Below are positions 1 through 14,668 of a stretch of 64,000 nucleotides of DNA, piece by piece. Position 1 is the stretch's first letter. The number at the start of each line of letters is the position of its first letter. The notes under the pieces are model-generated. The model made no database searches and was not told where the DNA came from. It worked only from the letters and a program-made list of their open reading frames with translations. The DNA is from Synechococcus sp. CBW1002 (lineage in GTDB: Bacteria; Cyanobacteriota; Cyanobacteriia; PCC-6307; Cyanobiaceae), in the NCBI RefSeq assembly GCF_015840915.1, contig NZ_CP060398.1:3534001-3598000 (forward strand). The letters are read 5' to 3'. Made by a program: the position numbers and the translations under genes.

Positions 1-2737
1 TGAGCTCCTCCGAATCCAAGGAATTCAGAATCTCTTGCATCAAGGATGGGGACCAGCAGAGGATCTCCGTGGCATGGTGGAACAGCTTCTCCCGTGCAAG
101 ACGCTTGAGCAGACCACGGGCGGCTTCCTCCGGTAGATTTGGATTGCGTAATGGTGATCGGCCCTGCAATGCCCTAAACGTGGACACACGGCAGCTCGGG
201 TTCTGAACGGCAGCCTTGCTCAGAAGGTTATTTGGATCAGCTGAGAGCTTTTCCAGGATAGGTGCTGGGCATGGACGTAGCAAAGCCAAAGCAAAGCGCA
301 CCTCCTCCCGTGGATCACTCGCCAAGGCCTCCATCTGCGCGTCATTGAGAACGCCGAAGCATGCCGCTACCAGACGTTGATTAACGTTGCGACTGGAGAT
401 CAGCTTTTTGGTTTCCTTAGCCGAGAGGACGCCGGGCCAAACTTCCACAGGTGTCTTCAGATACTCGTTCCGATAGCCATCGACAAACACCTGGCCGGCA
501 TGATCAGCCACCAACTGAATCAACCAGGACCGAAGTCCATCGGAGATACCATCCTGGCCCAAGGATTTCCCAGTGATTCTCAAGTGATTGAGTCCATGAT
601 CGCTACCATCAATAAATGTATAGCCATCTGCAGCCTTATTTAGGGCGTAGCCAGGAAAGTAGCCTTTAACGATCTCGTGTCGCTCATCTTTGCGATCGTC
701 GAGTGCCTGGCCGAGATGGCGCCGCAAGTCAATAGAGATACCGGGATGCAATAGAAGCTTCAACAATTCGATCGTATGGAGTAGCCTCACGTCAGCAGGG
801 TCGTAAAAGCCCATCACGAAGAAGGCCATTTCATGGGGCTCCAGTTCGGCCCATGTTTCTTTCTCGAGTTCGGCTTGGGAACAGCGCAACAACTCCGTCC
901 TGGTCTGTTGGTGATGGGACGCCGCGGTACTGGCAACAAGATCAGCCAGGTTTCCCTGTTCATTATCTGGCAGCGGGCAGACCAGGATGTCACTGAGCGC
1001 GTCGTAGCGCACCAGTTGATCAAGGGCCTCTTGGGGGACCTGACGGTTCATCAGCAGCCGTAGCTGCTCGCGCTCGCTGAGGTGGCTCAGTTGCCAGCAG
1101 AAATACGCAGCTGGCAGATTCCCTGCCTCCAGGATCGTGCGGTGCTGCTTGCGCAGCAGTGATGCCACAAGATCGGGCTGCTGATCAAGCCAGTCGGCAA
1201 AGCGCGGGTGGCGCACGCAGCCAACAGGATCAGCGGTAGCCAATGCCGCGAGCTGCTCCATCCAGCCTCCAGCCGTGAGTGCCGATACAGAGCGACGTGG
1301 CTGTAGAGCCGCATGGCGGATGAATGGCAGCCCATCGCCCTGTAGTTTCGCCAGTGCCGTGGCCGGAGCGAGAGGGGAGCTGGCCACCGCCAGGCGTTCC
1401 ATCCAGTGCCAGCTCCAGGCCGCTGCCTGCATCAGTTCGTCGCTGGCCCAGCCCTTCTGGATCATTCGAAGGCGCAGTGTCGATGGCTCGAGCCGCCAGC
1501 TGGCCCAGAGCGACGCATTGAGCAGGATGCGCAGGCTATCCAGAGGATCGGGCTCGCTGGCCAGCAGGTCGAGGCAGGCAAGCAACACGTCCTTCTTGCG
1601 CTGATCCGTCTGGAGCTGCAATCGGCCCATCTCCATCAACTGCCAGGTTTCACCACCGACATAGGCAGGGTTGTCTTGCACATAGCGCTGAACTGTCTTG
1701 GCACCCCAGCCAGACCAATGCATCAGTTGCTGCAACACCGAGACTGGTGTCATTGGGTTGCAAGCCAAGGGATAGATGATCTCCTTGCTGGTGGACTGAG
1801 CAAGCTCCTCAAAGACCTCGGCAGGTGTATGAAGGCAACTCGCCACCTCTGATTGTGGACCACTGTTGCGGTGTCGGGACAGCCGCTCGTAGATTTCAGC
1901 CGGCAGCAACGTGTCGGTATCTACGCGAATACCGCGCTTCACCAGCTGCGTCTTCGCCAGGGAGAGCAACTGATCCGCCACAGGGGACGCATCCAGAAAT
2001 GCGCTCTGATGTCCCCAGTGACGCCTGAACATCAGATCAAACAGCTCTTCATCATTCACAAAAACTGGTGACAGGGAAAGCAGCACATCATCGATTCTTT
2101 CTGCTTGTAGGGCTCCTGGCAATGAATACTCGACCTCACTCGGAGATTGCAGTGCCTCCCAGACTGGCTGGAGCATTTCCGAGCCATAATCAAGCTTGTT
2201 CGTCTGCGATTCGAGAAACTTCAGATCCGCAGCAGAGAGGGTATCACCGGCTTCATAGAGCGCGCGAATCAGGGCATGCTCTCGAAAAGGATGCTTCGAA
2301 AGGGGCAGTAGAGCGGTGTAGCTGAGCAGCAACTTGTCATAATAGTCTTCAGGATATCGCCGCTTTACATCCAGCCAGAGACCCTCTACCTGCGCCAGCG
2401 GGTAGATCTGATCCTCATCGATGTAGTCATCCTTTCCCATCAACCCATCACCACTCAGCAGGAGCAGCGTCCAGATCGAATTGTTGGCCACCCCGCCTGG
2501 GTGGTGGCTTGCCAGCTCCCATAGGCGATCAATGTCAGTGCTTGGATCTGCGGACTCTGTGGCTCTCTTTTGATCGAACGAGGGGGCCGCAGCGGCGAAG
2601 CTGGCCGAATGAAACTCCTGACTCAGCTGCATGACCATCTCGGTATAGAGCTGATTCAGTCGCTGTCGAGAGTCCGCGGCGACAAGGTCGATGGCTTCAA
2701 TGGCCTGCCGCCAGTGACAGAGTTGATTGGGTTCCAT
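1..2737 (-). CDS. Large repeat protein with LRV/HEAT-like helices, partial
   Basis: The frame is open from an ATG at 2737 to the left window edge, at least 912 residues without a stop, so the C-terminus is missing. I do not recognise a named family for the whole protein. Its distal part has leucine-rich-repeat-variant/HEAT-like units, for example 'ALASDPREEVRFALA' followed by 'LEKLSADPNN', a pattern of short helices around a DP.EEVR motif that usually forms a binding solenoid. There is no signal peptide, membrane segment or nucleotide-binding motif in the visible part. It begins 52 bases after the stop of the 334-aa gene at 2789, which carries similar units, so the two are probably one operon and may be partners. 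Function unknown; a protein-interaction scaffold is only a guess from the repeat type. Confidence 0.7.
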   Translation of the reverse strand, partial: MEPNQLCHWRQAIEAIDLVAADSRQRLNQLYTEMVMQLSQEFHSASFAAAAPSFDQKRATESADPSTDIDRLWELASHHPGGVANNSIWTLLLLSGDGLMGKDDYIDEDQIYPLAQVEGLWLDVKRRYPEDYYDKLLLSYTALLPLSKHPFREHALIRALYEAGDTLSAADLKFLESQTNKLDYGSEMLQPVWEALQSPSEVEYSLPGALQAERIDDVLLSLSPVFVNDEELFDLMFRRHWGHQSAFLDASPVADQLLSLAKTQLVKRGIRVDTDTLLPAEIYERLSRHRNSGPQSEVASCLHTPAEVFEELAQSTSKEIIYPLACNPMTPVSVLQQLMHWSGWGAKTVQRYVQDNPAYVGGETWQLMEMGRLQLQTDQRKKDVLLACLDLLASEPDPLDSLRILLNASLWASWRLEPSTLRLRMIQKGWASDELMQAAAWSWHWMERLAVASSPLAPATALAKLQGDGLPFIRHAALQPRRSVSALTAGGWMEQLAALATADPVGCVRHPRFADWLDQQPDLVASLLRKQHRTILEAGNLPAAYFCWQLSHLSEREQLRLLMNRQVPQEALDQLVRYDALSDILVCPLPDNEQGNLADLVASTAASHHQQTRTELLRCSQAELEKETWAELEPHEMAFFVMGFYDPADVRLLHTIELLKLLLHPGISIDLRRHLGQALDDRKDERHEIVKGYFPGYALNKAADGYTFIDGSDHGLNHLRITGKSLGQDGISDGLRSWLIQLVADHAGQVFVDGYRNEYLKTPVEVWPGVLSAKETKKLISSRNVNQRLVAACFGVLNDAQMEALASDPREEVRFALALLRPCPAPILEKLSADPNNLLSKAAVQNPSCRVSTFRALQGRSPLRNPNLPEEAARGLLKRLAREKLFHHATEILCWSPSLMQEILNSLDSEEL

Positions 2738-2788
2738 GGAATGCGTGGATAAGTCCTCGAAAAACTTGCGCGCAGCCTTTGCTGAGAA

Positions 2789-3793
2789 CTATTGGGCTTG
2801 GACTGGATCTGCCTCGCCTCCGCAACTCTGCTTCTCGATGGTGATCACCTGCTGCAGCAACATGGTCAGCTCAGCGGAGGAGAGGAGGTCGGTTTCAAGG
2901 ATGGATCCAACCATGTCTGGGTGTTCTTTCAGCGTGGGATTCAGGAATTCATATTCCTTGTCTGGTGCTTCGACATCAACCACATGCGTCTCACCCTCCG
3001 GGTCTTCAATCTGGATGGTTCCGGATCCATCGATGCTCAGATCTGCATCTACTTGCCAGCCATCCAACTGAGGACTGATGCACTTGATTTCCCAGTATCC
3101 GTAGTCTCCCAGGGACGAGGACTGTTCTTCCCAGCCATGATTCATCAGAGTGTTGAGAAGTTCTTCGCTGGTGTTACAATTAATCAGTTCTTCAAGGACG
3201 CTGAGTGGATCGTCTATGTTGTCAGGAGGGCATAGCATCCATAGGCCATCTTCGGCAATGCAGGAGAAGTCAATGGAGACATCTTGCTGCTTCACGTCGT
3301 TGTGGTTTGGCCCCACGTCCTCCCCCGGGACCCGCTCTCCGCTCTCCGCTTCGTCTTCTTCACCCGAGCTATCCTGCCATTCAATCGTGATCTCCTGAAA
3401 GAAGCTCATGTGCTGCTCCATATTCATCTCGAGTGGGTCCGTTCTGGCTAAGAGGCCCCCGAGTTCATCAAATAAGTCCAGACGCGCCTGTGATGGTGCA
3501 GTGGGTCCCAAGGCCGCCAACAGACGCAGCAAGCTCAGGGGCTCCGTGTCTTTCCACCAACTTTCGGTGCTCATCAGCAAAAGCTGAAAACGAGGGTTTG
3601 CCTTCACCTCATTGGGATATTCAGCGGCCAGACTCAGCAGCAACCGTTCATCGCTGGCGGGATTCGCTGCAATAGCTTGCCTGATTCGGGACCGTTCATC
3701 TTCACCTTCCCATTGACTGAGTGCCTTCAAGTGTTCGGGGTCTGTTTGAGGGTCGCTGGCTTCGATGAGTGCTTTCTCAATGGGCTTTGGCAT
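2789..3793 (-). CDS. Hypothetical acidic protein with N-terminal LRV-like repeats
   Basis: A 334-aa protein starting at an ATG. The first 70 residues hold variant leucine-rich-repeat-like units ('SDPQTDPEHLKALSQ', then 'RQAIAANPASDERLL'), the same style as the larger protein downstream on the same strand. The rest is strongly acidic, with an E/D-rich linker near residues 140-165, and has no motif I recognise. It lies 54 bases after the stop of the ligA 3' part and 52 bases before the next gene, consistent with one transcript ligA - this gene - large repeat protein. No catalytic residues, signal peptide or membrane span are evident. Function unknown. Confidence 0.7.
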   Translation of the reverse strand: MPKPIEKALIEASDPQTDPEHLKALSQWEGEDERSRIRQAIAANPASDERLLLSLAAEYPNEVKANPRFQLLLMSTESWWKDTEPLSLLRLLAALGPTAPSQARLDLFDELGGLLARTDPLEMNMEQHMSFFQEITIEWQDSSGEEDEAESGERVPGEDVGPNHNDVKQQDVSIDFSCIAEDGLWMLCPPDNIDDPLSVLEELINCNTSEELLNTLMNHGWEEQSSSLGDYGYWEIKCISPQLDGWQVDADLSIDGSGTIQIEDPEGETHVVDVEAPDKEYEFLNPTLKEHPDMVGSILETDLLSSAELTMLLQQVITIEKQSCGGEADPVQAQ

Positions 3794-3847
3794 GGATTCA
3801 GTGTGAGTGGTTTCAGAAAAGGATGCCGCAATGGCTATTAATAGCGC

Positions 3848-4498
<651 letters not shown>

Positions 4499-4554
4499 TC
4501 AGGAAAGATGTCACCCCTCTCATCCGTACATCCGGGGGCTTGAGGACATGACCA

Positions 4555-5061
4555 ATGCGTCGTTACAGCGAGGCCGTCAAGGCTGATGTGAGAAGGCGGA
4601 TGAGCCCGCCGCACAGGCAGAGCGTGGCCCGGATTTCAGAAGAGCTGGGCATCCACGTGATCACCCTCTACAAATGGAGGAAGACGTGGCGGTTGCAGGG
4701 AGAGGTGGTGCCGGCATCTCAGAAGGAACCAGATGGCTGGAGTGCTGCCGACAAGTTCACGGTGGTGCTGGAGACGGCCGGGTTGAACGCCACTGAGCTC
4801 AGTGCCTATTGCCGCGAGCGGGGGCTCTTTCCTGAGCAGGTGAGCCGCTGGCGTCAGACCGCTCAGGATGCCAACGCCAAGCCGGTGCTGACGATGGCCG
4901 AGCAAAAGGAGCTCGAAAGGCTCCGTGCCCAGGACCAGCGAGAGATCAAAGCACTCAAGAAGGAGCTGCAGCGCAAGGAGAAGGCCCTGGCGGAGGCGGC
5001 GGCCTTGCTGGTGCTGCGAAAAAAGTGGGATGCCTTCTGCTCGGAGGACGCGGAAGGTTGA
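4555..5061 (+). CDS. IS3-family transposase OrfA
   Basis: A 168-aa protein with an N-terminal helix-turn-helix ('ARISEELGIHVITLYKWR') and a C-terminal leucine-zipper-like helix rich in K/E, the DNA-binding half of an IS3 transposase. A slippery A-AAA-AAG heptamer lies at 5019-5025 in the canonical phase, from which -1 frameshifting would join this frame to orfB and give the active OrfAB fusion. It is similar throughout to the OrfA at 51005-51514, so both elements belong to the same subgroup. The ATG is 64 bases inside the left end. Confidence 0.88.
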   Translation: MRRYSEAVKADVRRRMSPPHRQSVARISEELGIHVITLYKWRKTWRLQGEVVPASQKEPDGWSAADKFTVVLETAGLNATELSAYCRERGLFPEQVSRWRQTAQDANAKPVLTMAEQKELERLRAQDQREIKALKKELQRKEKALAEAAALLVLRKKWDAFCSEDAEG

Positions 5062-6170
5062 CCAGCGCCGCGCACCGGCGGAAGGTGATCGAGCTGATCG
5101 GCGAGGCGCATGCGGCTGGAGCCGGCCTGGTGAGCGCATGCGGTGAGATCGGCATCTGCCTGCGTACCCTCAAACGATGGCGGAAGGCCTTTCTGGGTGA
5201 TGGGGACGGCGAGGACCGCCGTAAAGGAAGTCCTCGCCTGGTCGTTCACCGGCTGACGGAGGAGGAGCGCCAGCGGATCCTGCTGACGTGCAACCAACCG
5301 GAGTACGCCTCGCTTCCGCCCGGGCAGATCGTGCCAGCGCTGGCGGATCAGGGCCTCTATATCGCCTCCGAGAGCAGTTTCTACCGGGTGTTGCACCAGG
5401 CAGGGCAGTGTCACCGACGTGGGCGGGCCCGGTTGCCGCAGGAACCGCGCTCCGTGCCGCGCCTCAGGGCGGATGGCCCAAACCGGGTTTGGAGCTGGGA
5501 CATCACCTATCTGCCGACCACAGTCCGGGGTGTGTGGCTTTACCTCTACCTAGTGGTCGACGTCTGGAGCCGCAAGGTGGTGGCCTGGGATATGGCTGAG
5601 GTGGAATCGGCTGAGATCGCGGCGGATCTGGTGCAGCGAGCCTGTCTCAAGGAGCGTTACCGCCGCCCAAGGGGATGTGGCGCCAACCAGTCCACCCCCC
5701 TGCCGCTGATCCTCCATGCCGACAACGGCAATGCCATGCGCGCCGCCACACTCGAGGCGCGGCTGGAGGAGTTGGGTGTCCTGCGGTCGTTCTCTCGGCC
5801 CAGGGTTTCGAATGACAATCCCTTCTCGGAAGCCTTGTTCCGCACGTTCAAGTACCGGCCCGACTACCCCAGTCGGCCGTTTACCAGCAAAGAAGAGGCG
5901 TGTGAGTGGGTGTCGGCGTTTGTCGACTGGTACAACCATCAACACCGCCACAGCGGCATCAAATTCGTGACGCCTCACCAGCGTCACAGCGGTGCCGCGA
6001 AGGCAATTTGCCAGCAGCGAGCCAATGTCTACGAGAAGGCCCGTCAGGCCCATCCAAGACGCTGGAGCCGAAGCACCCGCTGCTGGCGTCAACCCGAAGA
6101 AGTGTGGATCAACAAGCCACCAGAGGAACCCGATCCGATCCTCGCGCTACCCTTAACCGAGGCCGTCTAA
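5025..6170 (+). CDS. IS3-family transposase OrfB (DDE integrase core)
   Basis: A retroviral-integrase-type catalytic domain of about 380 residues. The DDE residues are seen in 'WDITYLPTT', in 'LHADNGN' and in the Glu of 'NPFSEALFRTFKY'. The frame opens at a GTG directly on the slippery site, which supports production as an OrfAB fusion by -1 frameshifting rather than from its own start. N-terminal HTH-like helices ('RTLKRWRKAF') precede the core. The frame is complete, so this copy could be active. Confidence 0.9.
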   Translation: MGCLLLGGRGRLTSAAHRRKVIELIGEAHAAGAGLVSACGEIGICLRTLKRWRKAFLGDGDGEDRRKGSPRLVVHRLTEEERQRILLTCNQPEYASLPPGQIVPALADQGLYIASESSFYRVLHQAGQCHRRGRARLPQEPRSVPRLRADGPNRVWSWDITYLPTTVRGVWLYLYLVVDVWSRKVVAWDMAEVESAEIAADLVQRACLKERYRRPRGCGANQSTPLPLILHADNGNAMRAATLEARLEELGVLRSFSRPRVSNDNPFSEALFRTFKYRPDYPSRPFTSKEEACEWVSAFVDWYNHQHRHSGIKFVTPHQRHSGAAKAICQQRANVYEKARQAHPRRWSRSTRCWRQPEEVWINKPPEEPDPILALPLTEAV

Positions 6171-6206
6171 ATGGCAGCCAAGGAGTGACACCTTCCCTGA
6201 AAGTTA

Positions 6207-11227
<5,021 letters not shown>

Positions 11228-11286
11228 GAAGAACGTGGCGGTGAGGGTCGAGGCTCCAGGCAGCGATCTGGCGATCGCTGCGACGT

Positions 11287-11757
11287 TCAATCCAGGTCGA
11301 TGGATTCGAGCAGCAGCCGGCTGCGCATCAGCCGGTCGGCATCGATCGACCAGGCGACGATCTGGGAGTGCTTGGCGTCGGCGTCGTCCTGCATCTCCTT
11401 CACCACATCGTCGTGGAAGCTCTCCAGGTGTCGCACGATGGCCAGGGCGATCTGCTGGTCTTCGGCGGCATCGGTGTCGAGCTTCTCGATCAGATCCAGC
11501 ACCTCCTTCACCTTGGCGCTCTGCTGGCGCTCAGGCTTTTCGGGGCGCTCGGGCTTGTTCTGCTGCATGGCGATCAGTTCCTGGGGGCTGTTGGGGATCT
11601 CGGCAGCCACCCGCTCAACCGACTGGTCAGCGACCATCTCGGGATGGACGCCGGCATCAGGGTCGAGGGGCCGGCCGCCCTGGAAGCGGTAGCGGCCGCG
11701 GGGGCGGTGCGGCTCATTCGCCTGGGGACTGGGAGTGGCGTCTGTGGGCTGGGTCAT
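11287..11757 (-). CDS. Hypothetical 156-aa hydrophilic protein
   Basis: An intact frame with an ATG start, ending 60 bases before the helicase/nuclease start on the same strand. The N-terminal 40 residues are proline-rich and look disordered. The C-terminal half is predicted helical and charged ('VKEVLDLIEKLDTDAAE'), with no cysteine or catalytic motif. I do not recognise the family. Its tight position between a kinase gene and a nuclease/helicase gene suggests an accessory subunit or adaptor of that operon, which is inference only. Confidence 0.6.
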   Translation of the reverse strand: MTQPTDATPSPQANEPHRPRGRYRFQGGRPLDPDAGVHPEMVADQSVERVAAEIPNSPQELIAMQQNKPERPEKPERQQSAKVKEVLDLIEKLDTDAAEDQQIALAIVRHLESFHDDVVKEMQDDADAKHSQIVAWSIDADRLMRSRLLLESIDLD

Positions 11758-11864
11758 GGCACCTCCTTCTCGATGTCATCAGCTTCGCGGCGATGGCGCC
11801 TGAAAGCAGCCGCTCTCCTACGAACCACAGCCAGAACCGCTGTCACCACTGGATTCATCACGAT

Positions 11865-13859
11865 TCAGAACAGGGTTTCCAGCCGCTGCAGCTGCTCGTC
11901 CCGTTCGCGGCGGCGTGCCTCCATCCGGCCCCGCAGGCGATCGCTGCCATCCCGCAGGGCCTGCCAGCGCTCCATCAGCGCCTCCAGCTGCTGCAGCCGC
12001 TCGGCCATCGGCAGCTCGACTGCCTGCACCAGCGGTTGCAGATCCTCCAACCGGATGGCCGGCGCCGCTTGCGGCCCCTGTTGCTCCTGATCCAGCTGGC
12101 GCACCACGGCGTTCAGCTGCCGGCGCAGGTTGTTCTGCAGCCCTCGGCCGATGCCAGGCAGGGCGGTGATGCGCTCGATCTGGCGGTAGAGCTGGTCGCC
12201 GCGCACCAGCCCGTGCTGCTCCAGCAGCGCCAGCCGCCCCTCCCCGAACCCCTCCACCCGCCAGCTGCGGATCGTGTGATCGGCAAGGTGCTCCAGCAGC
12301 CATTGCTGCCGCTGCTGCTCCTCAGCGCGCTGCGATGCCAGCGCAACGACCTCAGCGGGATCCTGCTGACTGGCCGTCGCGTCAGCCACGGCGGTGACGT
12401 CCATGCCGGCCAGCTGCTCGAGCAACGCCAGCCGCAGATGCTGCAGCCGCGCTGCCCCCTGGCTGACCTCGCCTGCCGCGGTCTGGGCCAGGGCCGTCAA
12501 TGCCGCCACCAGTGCTTCGCGCTGCTCGACGCGCTCACGGCGGCCCAGCCAGCGACCGAGCCGGTGCCGCAGGGATCCGAGGCGCCGCTGCAGGGCGGCG
12601 GCATCCAGCCAGTCCTGAGCACGGCCATGGCTCTGCTGCAGTGTCAGCAGCTCCGGCTCCAGCTGCAGCAATTGCTCGGCCAGGACGTCGCGGCGGCCCA
12701 GCAGGTCGCGGGCCTGCGCCAGCTGCTCCTCCAGCTGCTCACACAGGGCGGCGGCTGGTGAGGCGGGATCAAGCGGTGGCGTCTGCGGACGCTCCGTGAT
12801 CCGCGTCCGGCGTGTCGCCGGCGAGTAGCGGCAGAACGGCTGGCCGAGCCGCTGTTCCACGGCGCACCACAGGCAAGCCTGGCCGCGGGGATGGTGGTGA
12901 CGGGGATTGCGATGGCAGGGCACCACCTCGCCGTGGAGCTGGCGCAGCAGCAGCACCCATTCCGAGGCCGTGGGCCTGAGCCCAGGAAATGGAGAGAAGC
13001 TGCGGCGGAATGCCTGATCCAGTTCCAGCGACACCTGCCGTGGCGCCGGCCGGAATGGGCTGGCTTGCAACCCATCGGGGACGACTGCGGCATGGGGATA
13101 GAGGCCGCGCCGGATCCGGGCCGTCACCGCCAGATCAGGCTCCTTGCTGTGGATGGCGTTGTCGTAGGGGTGGTCGTGCAGCAGCAGCTGGTGAATCAGC
13201 ACCGCCAGGGAGAAGGCGTCGCTGGCCGGCTGGCGCCAGGTGCGGTTGAAGTCGCAGCCGATCAGCTCGGGGGCGGTGTAGGGGGCGCGGCTGACCGGGC
13301 AGGGATGGCGCCGGCCGCCGGCCGCCTCGATCTGGAAGCTGTCGCTGTCGAGCAGTACCGCCCGGAGGATCGCCGGCTCGGCCGTGCTCTGCCCCTGTTC
13401 GAAGACCACGTTCTCGGGATTGAGATCGCCGATCACAACCCCATGGCGATGCAGCTCCGCCACCGCTTCTGCCAGTCGCAGGGCGGCCAGCACGGCGTCG
13501 TGCCAGCTGTAGCGCCGCAGCCGGCTGATCTCCTCGAAGTTGAACAGCCGCACCGCCGACACGCTGGTGGCGGGCTCGATCAGGCGCATGGCGTAACCCG
13601 CCAGCGGACCGCAACCCGTGGGCAGCTTTTTGTATAGCAGCTGCTGAGGCAGGGCCGCGAAGCCAGCACAGCGGGGCTCCAGCAGCTGCAGCGCCCGCAG
13701 CCGCTCCTCATCGGGTTGGCGCAGCAGTTTCACCGCCACGGTGCGGCCAGCCAGGGCGGCACGGAACACCTGGCCCTGACCGCCGGCGCCGATGCGGCCG
13801 CTGCGGCCGGCGGGGAGTGCCACGGCGTGGCCGCCATCGCTGAGAAAGATGTGCTGCAT
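11865..13859 (-). CDS. Protein kinase with Zn-ribbon-like and HhH C-terminal parts (TerY-P type)
   Basis: A 664-aa protein. The N-terminal ~310 residues are a Ser/Thr kinase-like domain: glycine loop 'GAGGQGQVFRA' (~22-32), lysine in 'VAVKLL', catalytic loop 'GDLNPENVVF' with IGD replacing HRD, 'LLDSDSFQI' with DSD replacing DFG, and 'YTAPELIG'. Near residue 331 a 'CLWC' pair within a His/Cys-rich stretch suggests a zinc ribbon. Coiled-coil helices follow, and near residue 570 there is a helix-hairpin-helix ('LPGIGRGLQNNLRRQ'), which may bind nucleic acid. It is 17 bases after the PP2C gene. Kinase, PP2C and vWA in a row match the TerY-P triad described for Ter-linked stress systems. An upstream in-frame extension to 14132 overlaps PP2C and was rejected. 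Confidence 0.87.
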   Translation of the reverse strand: MQHIFLSDGGHAVALPAGRSGRIGAGGQGQVFRAALAGRTVAVKLLRQPDEERLRALQLLEPRCAGFAALPQQLLYKKLPTGCGPLAGYAMRLIEPATSVSAVRLFNFEEISRLRRYSWHDAVLAALRLAEAVAELHRHGVVIGDLNPENVVFEQGQSTAEPAILRAVLLDSDSFQIEAAGGRRHPCPVSRAPYTAPELIGCDFNRTWRQPASDAFSLAVLIHQLLLHDHPYDNAIHSKEPDLAVTARIRRGLYPHAAVVPDGLQASPFRPAPRQVSLELDQAFRRSFSPFPGLRPTASEWVLLLRQLHGEVVPCHRNPRHHHPRGQACLWCAVEQRLGQPFCRYSPATRRTRITERPQTPPLDPASPAAALCEQLEEQLAQARDLLGRRDVLAEQLLQLEPELLTLQQSHGRAQDWLDAAALQRRLGSLRHRLGRWLGRRERVEQREALVAALTALAQTAAGEVSQGAARLQHLRLALLEQLAGMDVTAVADATASQQDPAEVVALASQRAEEQQRQQWLLEHLADHTIRSWRVEGFGEGRLALLEQHGLVRGDQLYRQIERITALPGIGRGLQNNLRRQLNAVVRQLDQEQQGPQAAPAIRLEDLQPLVQAVELPMAERLQQLEALMERWQALRDGSDRLRGRMEARRRERDEQLQRLETLF

Positions 13860-13876
13860 CGTGGAGTCAGCGCTGA

Positions 13877-14668
13877 TCAGCGGGCGGCCATCACCAACGT
13901 GCGGTCGTCGTCGCTCAACGCCTGGATGGCGGGATCTGCCAGCGATCGGGTCAGCCAGCGCCGGTAGCCACGCCAGCCCTGGCGGCGCTGGTGCTTCCGC
14001 AGCACCAGGTCGGCCAGCTGGTGATTGGGATGCAGCCGTTCCGGCTCTCCTGCGGCGGGGGCCAGGAAGGCCGCTTCCAGGCCATCGGAGAAGCCGATCA
14101 CCGCCTCCACCGATGGCGCCGCCGTGCACCACAGATCAAGATCCGCCGGACCGGTGCTGGGCCGCAGGAAGCAGGTCTCGTTGGCGTAGTCACCCTTGGC
14201 GGGCGGCAGCGGCAACTGCCAACGGCCCTGGCGGCGCAGCAGCAGGCTGGAATCGCCCACCCGCGCCAGCAGCAACAGCTGACGGTCCCACAGGCAACCC
14301 AGAAGGGTGTGATCGGCCCTTGGCCCGCCGGGGCGATGGCCGGCGCTGCTGCGATGGCGGAAGGCAGCCAGAAACCGTGCTTTGAGTCCAGGTGCCACAA
14401 GCGCTGGCGCCAGCACTGCCGGTCCACCGTTGGCCAGCTCACGGCGCAGGGCACGGTGGAGCAGCCGCAGGGCAGCCCCGCCCGCTCGCGCCCCAGCCGC
14501 GGCTGCCCGAGCCACGGTTGCGGAACCACCGGCACCGTCGCAGATCACGAACCCCGCCAGGTCTGAGCGGCGGGGCGGGATCCAGAGGGCATCGCAGCAG
14601 GGTTCGCCCCGGGCGACGTGTCGCTCGCCCCGGATCGTGGCCCCCACGCAGCGGGGCAGCCGGGTCAC
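13877..14668 (-). CDS. PP2C-family protein phosphatase (TerY-P triad)
   Basis: A 263-aa PP2C-like phosphatase. Metal-binding motifs are present: 'VICDGAGGSA' near residue 42, 'LARVGDSSLLLR' near 135, 'GFSDGLEAAF', and the terminal 'DDDRTLVM'. It would remove phosphate from proteins phosphorylated by the adjacent kinase. It begins with GTG overlapping the vWA stop codon (GTGA), so the two are translationally coupled. A 17-base gap leads to the kinase. The N-terminus has two cysteines near the DNA-proximal Met, not known to be functional. Confidence 0.88.
   Translation of the reverse strand: MTRLPRCVGATIRGERHVARGEPCCDALWIPPRRSDLAGFVICDGAGGSATVARAAAAGARAGGAALRLLHRALRRELANGGPAVLAPALVAPGLKARFLAAFRHRSSAGHRPGGPRADHTLLGCLWDRQLLLLARVGDSSLLLRRQGRWQLPLPPAKGDYANETCFLRPSTGPADLDLWCTAAPSVEAVIGFSDGLEAAFLAPAAGEPERLHPNHQLADLVLRKHQRRQGWRGYRRWLTRSLADPAIQALSDDDRTLVMAAR

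Noticed and set aside
13860-14132. N-terminal extension of the kinase
   Set aside because: It overlaps the PP2C gene entirely and is Arg/Gly/Pro-rich; the kinase fold begins just after ATG 13859.
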